Positions 48,101 to 58,500 of a DNA stretch of 64,000 bases are shown in pieces (the stretch's first letter is position 1; the number at the start of each line of letters is the position of its first letter). The position numbers and the translations under genes are program-made. Under the pieces are notes generated by a model. It saw nothing but the letters and a program-made list of their open reading frames with translations, was not told the DNA's origin and searched no databases. Source of the DNA: JBFWWP01 sp050246115 (GTDB lineage Bacteria; Planctomycetota; UBA8108; UBA1146; JAJFFE01); NCBI GenBank assembly GCA_050246115.1, contig JBFWWP010000002.1, positions 304,609 to 368,608 of the forward strand, given 5' to 3'.

Positions 48101-51100
48101 GGGTTGCGGCGCCGGCGAGGATCTCGGTGGCGATGCGATACTCTCCCGCGTCGGCCGCGACGGTACCGGCAAGTTCGAGCTCGAGTCGGTGCGCTCCCAC
48201 GCCGCGGATCTCCACGACCGGCTGCTGAGCAACTTGAAACACCCCGACGTCGACTCCATCGACAGCGACGCGCGTCAGCTGCGCGCGGTCGAATGGGAGC
48301 GCGAGACCCACGCTCTCCCGCGTCCAGAGCTGCACGAACAGGGTCCCTCGCAAGCGGTAGGTCTCGTCACGGAGCAACTCGAGCCGGTACTCGGCATTGC
48401 CGATCGAGAACGTGGCGTTGGCCACCGGCGGCTCCGGAACGAGCGGTTCGCGGGCCTCGGGGTAGGCCTGGCGCCAGAGTGCGAGGAACTGCTCCTTCCC
48501 GAGGAACGCCTTGCCCGAGGGCTCGGGCCAGCCGGAGCCATTGGGGTCGTAGGGAACGAGCACCACGTCGAACGGTGGCGGGATCACGCCTTCGCGCGCG
48601 GGTGGAAGGACCTCGTCCTCGGCGGCCAGGACCCCAGGCGCAGATCCAACCAGGGCGAGCCACAAGGTCATGGGCACGAGCGCGCTCGCGAGTCCCCATT
48701 CGTTCGCCATCGGATCGGCGCGACGACGACGCCAGCGTCCGAGGAGAGCTCTCCCCGCCGCGACGGCGAGCCAGGCGAGCGTGAAGGTGGCGAGCGCTTC
48801 GCAAAACGGGAGTGCGAGCAAGGACGAGTCCCAGTCGAAGGCCGCGGGGATGGCTGTGCCCAGGAAGAGACCACACGCGATGAGTTTCACCAGGGCCTTC
48901 CGGCGACCTAGCACCCACAACGAGCAGCACCCGAGCCAAGTACCCAACAAGACGAATGCTCGCGCGAAACGATCCCAGCCGAGTCGATAGTAGGACAGCT
49001 TCACGACGGCGTCGCCGCCGAGCTTGCTCACGGGCACCAGCAGGCCCTCCGGGACGAGCTCGAGTTGCGGGGCTCGTTCGGAGTCCGTGACATCGCCCGT
49101 TGTCGATCGTGGGCGAATCCGCGAACTCGAGAGTGGATCTTGCCGCTCGCCGGACCAGGCAGCGCGGGCTTCGGCGAGCCGCTCCGACGGGAACGCCGGG
49201 ATGCTCACGTGAACTCGCGGCGGTGTGTCGCGATCGAGCAAGGTGAGGTCGAGCCCGCGACCGCGGAGCCAGCGTCCGAGGGATTCCGTCACCAAGCGAC
49301 GCCGGGCTTGCTCGCGCTCGGGATCGTCCGCGCGCACGTTGCCGCCGCGCACGTCGAAGCGATAGCCCACGGGATGGTGGAGCGCCCAATGCGTGGCCCC
49401 GACCGGCAGGTCGAGCAGTCGCGGCGCCTCCGCGCGCCAGGTTCCCCAAGCGGTCAAGCCGCCGCGTCGTTCTTCGTAGAGCAGCGCTACCAAGGCGTGG
49501 CTCCGCGGTGGCAGAGGGAGTGCGTACTCGATCTCGCCGTTCGAGCCGGTGTGGGAACGCAAGGCGCGAACGGGCTCGCCGTCGACGGTCGCGGCCAACG
49601 CGCGGGCGCCCCGCGGGAGCGTGAAGCGGAGATTCTGTTCGCGCGCGTACACCAGCAGCACTTCGGCTCGGGTGCGAACCGTGCCGTCCTCGCCGATCAT
49701 CGTCGACAGCTTCATCTCCCGCGCCAGGCGTCCCAGCACCGGAGCCCGCTCGTGGAGCGCGGTACGGAAGGAACCTGGCGCACCGCCGCGGCGAAAACGA
49801 TAGGCGGTGAGCGTACGCCCGTCGTCCCATGGCACGGCGAAGTCGGGGACATCGTCGAGCTCGACGTTGGTCACGCCGTCACCCGGCTCGACCGCGACCT
49901 CGACCGAGCCTTGGCTCTGGATGACGACGAACTCCTCGCGACCGAAGTCCGCATCGACTTGCACTTCCGGAAAGGGCAGCCGCTCGCCGGCCGGATGGGC
50001 GACCTCGTACTCGAGGCGCAGGTGGCGGGTACCGATCCACGGACGCGTGAAGCGAATTCGTTGTCGACCCTCGGCGGGCAGCGACGCGACTTCTTTGATG
50101 CCGTCCCCGAGGACGACGACGGACGCATCGTTGGGCAGCAGCGGGTGGCGAAGGACGACCTCGTCCACGGCTCGATCGACAACGGCCAGATGCAGGTCGG
50201 TGCGCACCCGAACCGCAAGACGGTCGGCCTGCGCCCGGAACGAGCGCTCGGCGGCGAGCACATGGGTCACCGAGCGGACCTCGCCGCGTGTGGCGCGGTG
50301 CTCGAGCGCGACTTGTACTTGCGGCCGAGGGCTATCGGTGGTGAGGGTTGCTACCACCCGCGGTGGGTCGGGTTCTTCGGAGTGGGGGAGCGTGAGCAGT
50401 CCGAGGGCTTGGCTCTCCTCGGTAGGGAGCACGCGCCACTGCGGAAGGTCGGTCGTCGCGAGTACCAACGAATGGTGCAGCGCGATGGCCAGATCGGTGC
50501 GTGTGCGCTCGGCACCACGCCAAGTCGGCAACGCGAACGCGAGGTCCCGCCGCTGCCAATCCCGGTCGCCCGAGTAGCTCGGATCCTCGAGCGAGACCTC
50601 GAGTTCGAGGGGCGCAGCCGTCGTGAGGGCGCGGGCGCTGCGGACCACCAGTCGGTCCTCGGTCAACTCCAGCGCGAGTTCTGCGGCGTTGGTCGCGCTG
50701 CGACCGGCCGGTGCCAGCCGCACGGCTCGCCAACCCGCAGGGAGGTCGAGGGTCAGATCATAGGTCTGACCGGCGAGCACCTGCACCTGGACGAAGCCCA
50801 CGAGCGTGAGCGAGGTCTCGCTCGGCCTGACGAGGTACGAGGCGCGCGCTTCGAAACGGAGGGGATCGGACTCGACACGACCCCGTAGCTCGCCGCCGTC
50901 GTCGGGGAACGAATAGGCGCGGAGCACCGTCAAGGGTCGCGACGTGCCTTGACTCGCCTCTTCAGGCGTTGCCGGCAACGTCGCCGCGCCAGGATCGATC
51001 TCGCGCAGTCCACTCGTGGCGTCGACGCGCACCCGCTCCTGCGCAGGCGCGACGATCACGAGTTGCCCGCGGTTGCGGGTCGAACCGAGCAAGTTCGGCG

Positions 51101-52160
51101 TGCGCAGCGTGAAGGTCATGTCGTTCATCGCGAATGCACCCCGAAGGGACAAGTCGAGTTCGCCGCGGTGGGGCGCCTTGAGTTGCACGCGGATGGCGTC
51201 GTCACGCCGTGACCACGAGTGGACGAGCTCCCCCGTCACCTGCAACACGGTCATGCCCGCCGGCTCGGAGAACTCGAACGTGTCCAACGTTCGACGCGCG
51301 ATCTCGACGTGCGCCTGCCAGCGAAAGCGGGGGTTGTCCGGACTGGGCTCGAACGCCAGTCGATGCTCCGCGGTCAACAGCGCCGGGTTCTGGTCCAGCG
51401 TCTTCTGGCGTGTCCACTCGAGGGCGAAGTCGCGGACCCTACCGAGCGGCAATCGAAAGATCGTCTCGCGCGCTCCCAACTCGGTCGTGAGGACGGGCGG
51501 CTGGGCGACGCCCGCGGCCGCGCCCGGCACCCGCAACTCGAGTTCGGCGCTGGTCGCGGTCAGCAGTCGGCCGGCGAGACGACTGCGCTCACCGTCCTCC
51601 GTCAGCGGCACCGTGAACTCGATCGTGACCTCGTGAACCCCTTCCCCGGAGACGAGCAGCGCGAACTCATCGTGCTCGCGATCATGGAGCAGCCAACCCG
51701 ACTCGCCGTCGGTCTGCACGCGCCCGGGGTACGGCAGCGAGGCGCCGAGCGCGCACCGTACCCACCCCGGGCGGTGCGAGTGCACCGTCAGGCGAGCGGT
51801 GAATCGCGCGACACTGCCGAGCACTTGCCCTACGTAACGCACCTGCTCGACATGGGCCGCGATCGGTGGCAGCACGGGTTCTGGGGGAACGGTCGACATA
51901 CGCAGAGCCCGCGCCACGAGGCGGCGATACTCCGCGAGTTCGACCACGACGCCCTCTGGTTGTTCCGCGCAGAGGCGCCGAAAGTGCTCGAAGGGCACGT
52001 AGACTTCGCGCACCCGGGGCGGCACGGCGTCGCTGGGTTGAGCGCGAACCGGATTCGGGCCAACAACGAGCGCCCCGATCAAGCTGGCGAGAACCAGGCA
52101 CGCCGCTGCCAATCCCCGTGGCTGGGCTCGGGAGACCGAGCGCATCGACGTCGAGTTCAT
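45111..52160 (-). CDS. Giant 2349-residue membrane-anchored protein with two similar halves
   Basis: I do not recognise a named family. The signal-like segment is residues 15-40. Residues 41-1060 are beta-rich and outside the membrane. Residues about 1060-1155 hold two or three membrane helices (ARAFVLLGTWLGCCSLWVL, LIACGLFLGTAIP). A second signal-like helix (about 1157-1183, SALVPMTLWLALVG ending LAAEDE) opens a second half of the same plan. A coiled-coil region is at about 2090-2240 and a final anchor helix at about 2322-2349. Each half begins with a motif like VYVPFEHFRRL or LVPYDPNG..FLGKEQFLALW, also found in the upstream 1117-residue protein. ATG 52160 overlaps the previous stop (ATGA) and has GGAGGAA upstream. 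It is the last gene of the sigma-factor operon. Confidence 0.85.
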   Translation of the reverse strand: MNSTSMRSVSRAQPRGLAAACLVLASLIGALVVGPNPVRAQPSDAVPPRVREVYVPFEHFRRLCAEQPEGVVVELAEYRRLVARALRMSTVPPEPVLPPIAAHVEQVRYVGQVLGSVARFTARLTVHSHRPGWVRCALGASLPYPGRVQTDGESGWLLHDREHDEFALLVSGEGVHEVTIEFTVPLTEDGERSRLAGRLLTATSAELELRVPGAAAGVAQPPVLTTELGARETIFRLPLGRVRDFALEWTRQKTLDQNPALLTAEHRLAFEPSPDNPRFRWQAHVEIARRTLDTFEFSEPAGMTVLQVTGELVHSWSRRDDAIRVQLKAPHRGELDLSLRGAFAMNDMTFTLRTPNLLGSTRNRGQLVIVAPAQERVRVDATSGLREIDPGAATLPATPEEASQGTSRPLTVLRAYSFPDDGGELRGRVESDPLRFEARASYLVRPSETSLTLVGFVQVQVLAGQTYDLTLDLPAGWRAVRLAPAGRSATNAAELALELTEDRLVVRSARALTTAAPLELEVSLEDPSYSGDRDWQRRDLAFALPTWRGAERTRTDLAIALHHSLVLATTDLPQWRVLPTEESQALGLLTLPHSEEPDPPRVVATLTTDSPRPQVQVALEHRATRGEVRSVTHVLAAERSFRAQADRLAVRVRTDLHLAVVDRAVDEVVLRHPLLPNDASVVVLGDGIKEVASLPAEGRQRIRFTRPWIGTRHLRLEYEVAHPAGERLPFPEVQVDADFGREEFVVIQSQGSVEVAVEPGDGVTNVELDDVPDFAVPWDDGRTLTAYRFRRGGAPGSFRTALHERAPVLGRLAREMKLSTMIGEDGTVRTRAEVLLVYAREQNLRFTLPRGARALAATVDGEPVRALRSHTGSNGEIEYALPLPPRSHALVALLYEERRGGLTAWGTWRAEAPRLLDLPVGATHWALHHPVGYRFDVRGGNVRADDPEREQARRRLVTESLGRWLRGRGLDLTLLDRDTPPRVHVSIPAFPSERLAEARAAWSGERQDPLSSSRIRPRSTTGDVTDSERAPQLELVPEGLLVPVSKLGGDAVVKLSYYRLGWDRFARAFVLLGTWLGCCSLWVLGRRKALVKLIACGLFLGTAIPAAFDWDSSLLALPFCEALATFTLAWLAVAAGRALLGRWRRRRADPMANEWGLASALVPMTLWLALVGSAPGVLAAEDEVLPPAREGVIPPPFDVVLVPYDPNGSGWPEPSGKAFLGKEQFLALWRQAYPEAREPLVPEPPVANATFSIGNAEYRLELLRDETYRLRGTLFVQLWTRESVGLALPFDRAQLTRVAVDGVDVGVFQVAQQPVVEIRGVGAHRLELELAGTVAADAGEYRIATEILAGAATQVLAALPRDAELTATAPGVASWLDDADTADTQGPREVRVDLGQSSTLRITWSFPRIEGQLSSQRESLSYSELRLLDDGFSIHRREDLRIAGRGLERVSYRVLGDWEISSVEGADLSEWTLTRSPAGPILLLNFTRPVNSASLTLVGHARMASAGPLPTLELIDAIRQETYVGLFHGAQRRFGPESLAGMSRSVGQSLPQPPAGSDGTGPDRLHHAFGAATSERLQITPDILEQRVTSEAVAWVRDDQVQVYVRTTYTSALPGSAPRHVVPLPPTWNVRRLRGDDVRQWEVREEGGQRALWVELNASARSGTTLTWSAEFALDPLPTRFSLPALSSVVASPNVRREEACHWWVVCGEELEPRALEDSPWEPADRTAPDWLPIPNDTGVRLAFRARRTSAPLALELARSSTQLAVTDVAFARVGVDFVEVVGRLDFRVRGAGRDTFRLRLPTNARLVLLDVDNQQSQELRETAAGTEVTIRLQSPARGSVPMTLRYRVPRPPGSPPSLRGSVFLDGAAPIAEADHYVAVVQTQRSITLEAHTEGLHPVAVEALPYVPDDISASSLGPAYRATRPDWSLSLGEQEIEMAEGPAAVIKLAELATIIGHDGTRRTEVIYTLINRRLQFLTVELPDSGTLWGVTVNGRPVAVGRKGGTQRGAIQIPVERMIGSDLPLEVAIIYEEPRLALPAYRESTGLAAPQIPREQAVGVHESVWSVQFPNDYAVHETAHRMRPVPPSLRSAEKLRALLDQQEQLLEATQSYTSRRAQEQASQQLARISQALGDNFAELQDRNRSDAEVRQQTRLGAQSLEQQWSANDRLLDDTRKARAKLAEEIRTNNDRAAAPSTPDEQSFADRTQFLLGRGWRRGSQHRESATGTDEAVAPAFDAIDAALTGQRYPGLNQIQGVNPPSATERAEPQDIAAKDGLLPLPEAARPTAGNVFEPSRTRPGYTTFTFQRGDADAFLELEFSRPGLGSRIFAGLGLLAFGAVLILRRWLQAQ

Positions 52161-55100
52161 CCGCGTTCCTCCGGGCTGCTACCGGCTTCGGGTCGGGGCG
52201 GCGTCGGCATCGCCGGAGCGGCGTTCTCCAGGAACGGGTCGGCCGGCGGTCCGACGCGCGTCGGTCGCCGCGAACGCGCCCACCGAACCGCGTGTACCAG
52301 GAAGAAGATCGCGACGACCGTGCTCACGCCGAGAAACAACGTGAAAAGGACCGTGGCCGTGGGACCTTGGGCGAACCATGACAACATCAGCGTTGCGAAC
52401 AGCGCGCAAGCGCCGACCACCAAGCGCGGTGCCCGAACGCGCGTAAGCAGCAGCATCGAACCCACGACGCCAACGAGGAAGGCGAGGAAGTCGAGCAACC
52501 AGAACCCACGAGAACCGATGTAGAAGAACTCGAGGTCACCGGTAGCGGCGAGCGTGGAGAAGTAGCGCCGCTCATAACCTCCGGTCGGCAGGTCGAGTTC
52601 GATGCCCGCCGCCGCGACGGTAGCGCCGGCGGCCGCGGTCGCGGGGGCGGCTCTGGTCTCGGGTCCGCGAAGACCGAGCAGGGCCTTGAGTCGTGGCCAG
52701 AGCACTCCGTCCGTGGCGTCCCGAGGGTGGAGATTCCCCGTCCAACCGAGGTAGGTGTACTCCGGAGGCAAGAACAACTCGAGTTCGACCTGCTGTACCG
52801 GCACCCCGTCGAGGACCCGCAACGAGCGAATGGCCCCGAAGCCAAAGCCCCCCATGGCGCTCGACGCCGCGGACTCTTCGTAGACGACGACGATCGGGAA
52901 CGCGACGCCGCTCGAACGCGGGATCTGAATCAGTGTACCGGACCCATCCTTGCGCTTCTTCGGGGCTTGACTCTGACCCGCCACCGACAGCGACAGGATC
53001 CGTGCCGACGGCGCCAGCTCGACCTCCAGATACTGGCGATCCGTGTTCTGCACCATGAGCGTCGCCTGCACCTTGAGCTGGCGCTCCTCGGACAGGACCG
53101 CCTTCTGGTGCAGTAGCTCGACGACGCCGGTGGCCAGCTGTTCGTAGTCATAGCGGGTGAGGCTCAACTCGAGGCTGGGGTCCGCGGTGAAGTAGCGAAA
53201 TGCGGAGTAGATCTGACCGCGCCTCAGCTTGTCGGGAAGGTCGCTCGCGTCGATGTCTTCCATGTTGCGCGCGGTCGGCACGATCTCGAGCGTGCCCTCC
53301 TTGCGGATCGCGACGAAGCCCTTCTCGCTGCGAACGCCGGACGAATGGGGGATGGCGACGACGTGGTTGAGTGCTCGACCGGACTCGAGCCCTTGCAGAT
53401 CGAGCGGATGGGTGAGGGTCAGGGTGACCGCCCCGATGAGCGGCGGTTGCAAGCTGACGATCCACTCCGTGAGCCCCGCGGCACCCGGTACCCGGCGCAC
53501 CTGGGTCTTGTGCTTGGCCTCGACCTGGAGGATCGTGTCGAGCGCCGTTGGCGCGACGAAGCGCAACGAATCGACCGGGGCGAACCGTACGTCGTAGTCC
53601 AAGAAGTGGGTCAGACGGAGTTCCCCGTCGGCCACTTCCACCAAGTGCTGAGCGAGCACGTCGATCTCGGTCTTCTTGTCATCGAGCCTGAGCTTCACCG
53701 TGGCAGGCACTTTGCGATAGCGGTAGGCGCGGGGGATTCCGGCCTCGCTGCTGACCTGCCCCATGATGCCGGAACGAAACAGCTCATCGACATCCGCGTC
53801 CAACAGGCCCTCGCGGTCGATCGTAACCACTTCGAAAGCCCGCGGAGCGCTGACCCCGAGCAGACCTCGATCCTGGATGGCGCCGAGCACCTCCGGCGGC
53901 GCCAAGCTCAACTCCCCAGGACGCGCGTTGCCCTCGCGTACCAGTCGAAACGGCACGCGGAAGCCCCCGATGACGCTGGTCTTGGTCGTCAGCGTAACGA
54001 CCAGGTTCCCCGCCTCCTCGGTGCTTTGATACTCGTCGATCTGACCGGGGTGACCGATCTGATCGAGGTCCCAGCCGCTCGGCACCCGGAAGCCCAACCG
54101 AAACAGCCCCGCCTTGCTGATCGAGTAGTCGATCCAGCCCAGCCACTGGTCCTCCTCGCGGCCGAGTACCACGACCGACGTGGAGCCGCCGCGAACCTCG
54201 GGCACGATCTTCTCGATGGCGAGCGTTAGCGACAGCGGCTGCGCGAGATAGCGAAAGCCGAGACCCAAGGCCGAGCGCAGCGACTGCGGAACTTCTTCGG
54301 GGTCCACCTGGCTCAAGCCACGAGACGCCGTGGTGCGCACGATGAGCCCGGGATCTTGACTCAAGACGAACCACCCAGATTCTCGCAGCACGCCCTCGAC
54401 CCGTGGGAACGGCACTTCCAGGGTCTCGGGGGTGGCTTCGAGGATGCGTTCGCACTCGAGGGTGAGCACGTACTTGTCCTTCACCGGCGCGTGCAGCGTG
54501 AGGTCTACCGCCGTGTCCCCAACCTGGTTCCACTCGCGCAGGTTGGCACCCTTCGCTGCCAGCATGCGGGTGTTGGCCGGCAGCGTGACGCGGAAGGCCT
54601 CGACTTCGCCGCGCAACACCTCGAGCTCGATCTGACTCTGGACTCGCAGGATGCGCTCGCCGAGGTGGGTGCGGATCGCCTGGCGCGCGGACAGCACCAC
54701 GCCGGCCTCGCTGGCTCGTCCCGGCGGTGGGGTCCAGTGCACGCGTACCGAATCGGTGTTGCCCAAGAACGCCAGTACCTGGGTCTGTCCAGGGCCGGGA
54801 ATACTCTGCGTGGCCGCGAGCAGCGGCTGCACCTCGACGCGCACCTCCGGCTCGGGAATCGTCAGTTCGAGACGCGAGATCGCCGCCCGTGGAATCGCGA
54901 ACTCGAGGCTCTTGCGACCCGGATCCTGTTTGACGGGTACCGAGAGTCGAAGATCGACCGCGTACGTGCCCGGTCGCGGAAGGAACAGTGCGTACCCGTT
55001 GCCCTGGGCCACGAACAGCGCGTCGCTGGGAGTGGTCGTCGCCTGCTCGACCGCGACCCCGGCCAAGGGTAGGGCCACTTCGGTCCAGCCCTCCTCGAGC

Positions 55101-55510
55101 GACTCCGCGACGAACGACACCTCGAAGCGAGCGAGGTCCTGATGCACGGTGCCACGATAGGTGCCCCCGCGAATGACCGCGCCGGCGGGTGGGCGTGGGG
55201 CCTTCGGTTCCGGTGTCTTCCGCTGCGCCTCGAACCACAGCGCGAGGAACTCATCGTAGGGGACGAACACGCCGCGCCCGGTCTTCTCGAAGATTGCGTC
55301 GAGTTGTTCATACGGTACGTAGTAGGCCTTCTCACGCCACGGCGTCGCCGCCTCGGGGTCGGTCGCCACCGGCATCGGCTCCGTCGGTGCCGGCCCGTAG
55401 TCATCGTCGCGCGCCGCGGGGGGCGAGCCCCATCCCGTCGATGAAACGGACGCCACCAGGGCTGCAGCGAGGACCAGCGCAACCCGAACGAGTGCAAGCG
55501 AACGATTCAT
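52157..55510 (-). CDS. 1117-residue membrane-anchored protein related to the 2349-residue neighbour
   Basis: No named family is recognised. Residues 1-28 are a signal peptide (LALVRVALVLAAALVAS). Residues 63-95 hold the motif YYVPYEQLDAIFEKTGRG, then VPYDEFLALW. This is followed by about 900 residues of beta-rich sequence. Residues about 1003-1080 hold three membrane helices (FWLLDFLAFLVGVVGSMLLL and two more), with a short Pro-rich tail inside. The layout equals one half of the 2349-residue protein. ATG 55510 overlaps the vWA gene stop (ATGA) and has AGGAG 6 bases upstream. The bulk is probably periplasmic or on the surface. Confidence 0.85.
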   Translation of the reverse strand: MNRSLALVRVALVLAAALVASVSSTGWGSPPAARDDDYGPAPTEPMPVATDPEAATPWREKAYYVPYEQLDAIFEKTGRGVFVPYDEFLALWFEAQRKTPEPKAPRPPAGAVIRGGTYRGTVHQDLARFEVSFVAESLEEGWTEVALPLAGVAVEQATTTPSDALFVAQGNGYALFLPRPGTYAVDLRLSVPVKQDPGRKSLEFAIPRAAISRLELTIPEPEVRVEVQPLLAATQSIPGPGQTQVLAFLGNTDSVRVHWTPPPGRASEAGVVLSARQAIRTHLGERILRVQSQIELEVLRGEVEAFRVTLPANTRMLAAKGANLREWNQVGDTAVDLTLHAPVKDKYVLTLECERILEATPETLEVPFPRVEGVLRESGWFVLSQDPGLIVRTTASRGLSQVDPEEVPQSLRSALGLGFRYLAQPLSLTLAIEKIVPEVRGGSTSVVVLGREEDQWLGWIDYSISKAGLFRLGFRVPSGWDLDQIGHPGQIDEYQSTEEAGNLVVTLTTKTSVIGGFRVPFRLVREGNARPGELSLAPPEVLGAIQDRGLLGVSAPRAFEVVTIDREGLLDADVDELFRSGIMGQVSSEAGIPRAYRYRKVPATVKLRLDDKKTEIDVLAQHLVEVADGELRLTHFLDYDVRFAPVDSLRFVAPTALDTILQVEAKHKTQVRRVPGAAGLTEWIVSLQPPLIGAVTLTLTHPLDLQGLESGRALNHVVAIPHSSGVRSEKGFVAIRKEGTLEIVPTARNMEDIDASDLPDKLRRGQIYSAFRYFTADPSLELSLTRYDYEQLATGVVELLHQKAVLSEERQLKVQATLMVQNTDRQYLEVELAPSARILSLSVAGQSQAPKKRKDGSGTLIQIPRSSGVAFPIVVVYEESAASSAMGGFGFGAIRSLRVLDGVPVQQVELELFLPPEYTYLGWTGNLHPRDATDGVLWPRLKALLGLRGPETRAAPATAAAGATVAAAGIELDLPTGGYERRYFSTLAATGDLEFFYIGSRGFWLLDFLAFLVGVVGSMLLLTRVRAPRLVVGACALFATLMLSWFAQGPTATVLFTLFLGVSTVVAIFFLVHAVRWARSRRPTRVGPPADPFLENAAPAMPTPPRPEAGSSPEERG

Positions 55511-58500
55511 GGAGACTCCTGTCGGGGCAGCTTCTGCTGCGCGGAAAGTAGCTGCGCGCGGCTCACCAACTCGAGCAGTTCGACCCACTCGGGGCGTTGT
55601 CGAAACTCCGCGCCCAGGCGGAGCAACTCTTGGGCGATTCCGACGTAAGCGCCGTCACGGGACCAGTAGCTGTCCCGAAGCAACTCGGCGAACTCGGCGA
55701 CGCACGCCAGGAAGCGAAACGAATCGCTGGCCTTCTCGACATCGGTTGCGAGCACGCCTGGCGCGAGCGGGAAGTCGAGCTCCTGGACCTCTTGGGTAAA
55801 GGCATCATGGAAGCGTACGAACACCTGCCCGAGCGCCCCGGCGCCGGCCACGCGGCGTCGGATCTCGTAGAGGGCGGTGACCGTCGAACCGGGTCCGACC
55901 TCGCCCGCGTCGACCTTGTCGTTGCGAAAGTCGTGGTCCTGGATGTCGCGGTTCTCATAGCCGAGCAACCGGTAGTGACTGACGACGGCCGGATTCCAAT
56001 CCACTTGGATCTTGGCGTCGCGCGCGAGCACGTCGATGGCGGCCGGCAAGTCGTCACAGAAGATGCGCTGTGCCTCGTCGGCACTGTCGACGTAGGCGTA
56101 CTTGCCGTTGCCCCGGTCGGCGAGTTCTTCGAGGAACGCGTCGTTGTAGCGATCGCGGCCGAAGCCAACGACGGACAGGTAGATGCCGCGCTCGGCGAAG
56201 ACGCGGACGCGTTCGAGGATCTGGGTAGCGCCGCGCTCGCCCTCGGTGGCGACGCCGTCGGAACACAGCACCACGCGGTTCATGGCCTTGGGCGTGAGCA
56301 TTTCGTCGGCTACCCGATACGCGAGATCGAGGCCGGCTTCGACGTTCGTGCTGCCTTGGGGCTGGAGCGAATGCAGAGTACCGAGGATCCGGTCGCGCTC
56401 GCGCGCCGCGGTATGCGGCAGCGCGAGATACGCCTGCGATCCGTAGGCGACGATTCCCACGCGATCGTCGGGGTTCAGAGCCGCCAACAGCGACGCGAGG
56501 GCGTCTTGCACCTGCGCGAGACGCTCTTCGATGAACATCGATCCCGAGGTATCGACCGCGAACGTGAGTACTGCGGGACGGCGCTCATTGGGGAGCAGGT
56601 CACGGGCCTTCACGGTAATGCGCACGAGGTCGACCCCTTCGCCGAAGACCGACGGTGCACCCTCGGCGAACACCGAGAATGCCTCGCCGGGAGCCGCGAC
56701 GAAGTCGGGCCGAAACGCGTTTACGAACTCTTCGACGCGCACCGTGCTCGGCGGTGGCAGCTGACCCGCGCGCAGCAGCGCGCGTGCGCGGGTGTACGAC
56801 GCCGTGTCGACGTCCATGGCGAAAGTCGACAAATGGTCGACATCGGTATCGACGAAGGGATTCACTCCGTAGCGCGCGCGAAAACCATCGCGCCCGAGTC
56901 CCTCGTCTCCGACCGCGGGGGTCGGGATGGCGAGCGGTCGCGCGGCAAACGCATCCGGAGTGAGCGAAGGATCGAGCGCGGCGTAGTACGCGAACGCACG
57001 GAGGTAACGCTCGTGTGCGGGGGCGATGAATTGGAGACCGCGAGCGGGCGGTGCGGCCTGGTCGAGGGTTCCGGGCGCGGCTTCGAGGCGAGACTCCGGA
57101 CCGGGCTTCTGGCCGGCTCCATCGAGGCCGTCTCGGATGCCACCCACTCCGGCTACGCCACCTTCCGGGAGCAAGCGCCTGGCCCCGTTGGGCGAGACGC
57201 CCTTCCTGAGGTCTTCGAGAAGGCCGTTCACGGAGCGCTGAAGCTCTTCGTTACCGGTAACCAGGATGCTCCCTCCGTGGGCCTCGATCGACGCATCGGC
57301 CTTGTTCCAGACGTCCGCGCCGCCCGTCGACTCCTTGATGAGATCGACCAGACCCTGAGGGTCTAGCTGGGTCGCTTCGTCGGGCCCCGAATCGGCGGCG
57401 CGGTCAAAGAAGTCGGCTCCCCCGGAGTCGTCGACATCGTCGAGCGACTTCGAACGAATCGAAGGACCGGGGAAGTCTTTGATCGAGTTCAGCAAGTCGG
57501 CAGCGTTGTAGATCTCGAAACTCTCCGCCGCCGCCGGGACTCCGGGAAAGTCGTCGCCGTTTCGGGTTCGCGCCAAGATGTCCTTGGTGCCCGCCACGGT
57601 GCCCGCCTCCTGAAAGTGTCCGGAGATCTCGCCGAGGGTCAGCCCAAATGTCGGTGAAGGCTCGAAGGAGCCTTGGAGCGGAGAACCGCCAGGGTTCGTT
57701 TTCGCGGGTCCGTAGCGGCCTAACGTCGTCACGACCGGGTCTCGAGCGAGGAGTCCGAGCGAGCCGGTACGCTTGGCCTCATCGTCGTGACGTACTCCAG
57801 CGTGTCCGCCTCCGCCTCCGGCTCCACTTCTGGGGCTTTCAGCCGCGCCGCTCCCCACTCCGCGAGTCACGCCGGAGGGGGGCACGAACGGGTTGGCAGT
57901 GAGGGTTTCCACTCGTGACTCGTTCTTGTCCTCACCGAGGTACAGGGAACCGGTTTCTGCTTGCGGGACGCTCACCCGCGACCCAAAGGCGTCGTCGCGA
58001 CGGTTGGCTGCGAGCGCCTCGAGCCGCTCCGTGCCCTCGGCGAAGTCCTGGGCGGACAAGACGAGTCCGTTCTGCGAGTCTCCTGGAGTCGTCTTTATCG
58101 CTTCGATGCTCCGCAAGCGCGGCGACATGACGGGTTCAGAAATCTGCGGTCGGAGCTTCGTCATGTTCCCGCGAGCTTGCCGGCCATCTCTCCCCGCCAC
58201 CGCGGGGCTCTGGGATGGACGGACCTCGTCGGCATCGCGCGGTGGCGCGAGCAGCATGGGAGCCGCGCCGGGTGCGAGCTCATCGCCGGACCGAAAGGCC
58301 GTACCCATCTCGCGCATGGGTAGTANNNNNNNNNNNNNNNNNNNNNNNNNNNNNNNNNNNNNNNNNNNNNNNNNNNNNNNNNNNNNNNNNNNNNNNNNNN
58401 NNNNNNNNNNNNNNNNNNNNNNNNNACCGCGGGGCTCTGGGATGGACGGACCTCGTCGGCATCGCGCGGTGGCGCGAGCAGCATGGGAGCCGCGCCGGGT

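Noticed and set aside
55507..58317. Separate 936-residue vWA gene starting at ATG 58317
   Set aside because: That ATG lies inside the duplicated 127-bp flank and has no ribosome site. The frame continues into the anti-sigma part once the duplicate is removed.
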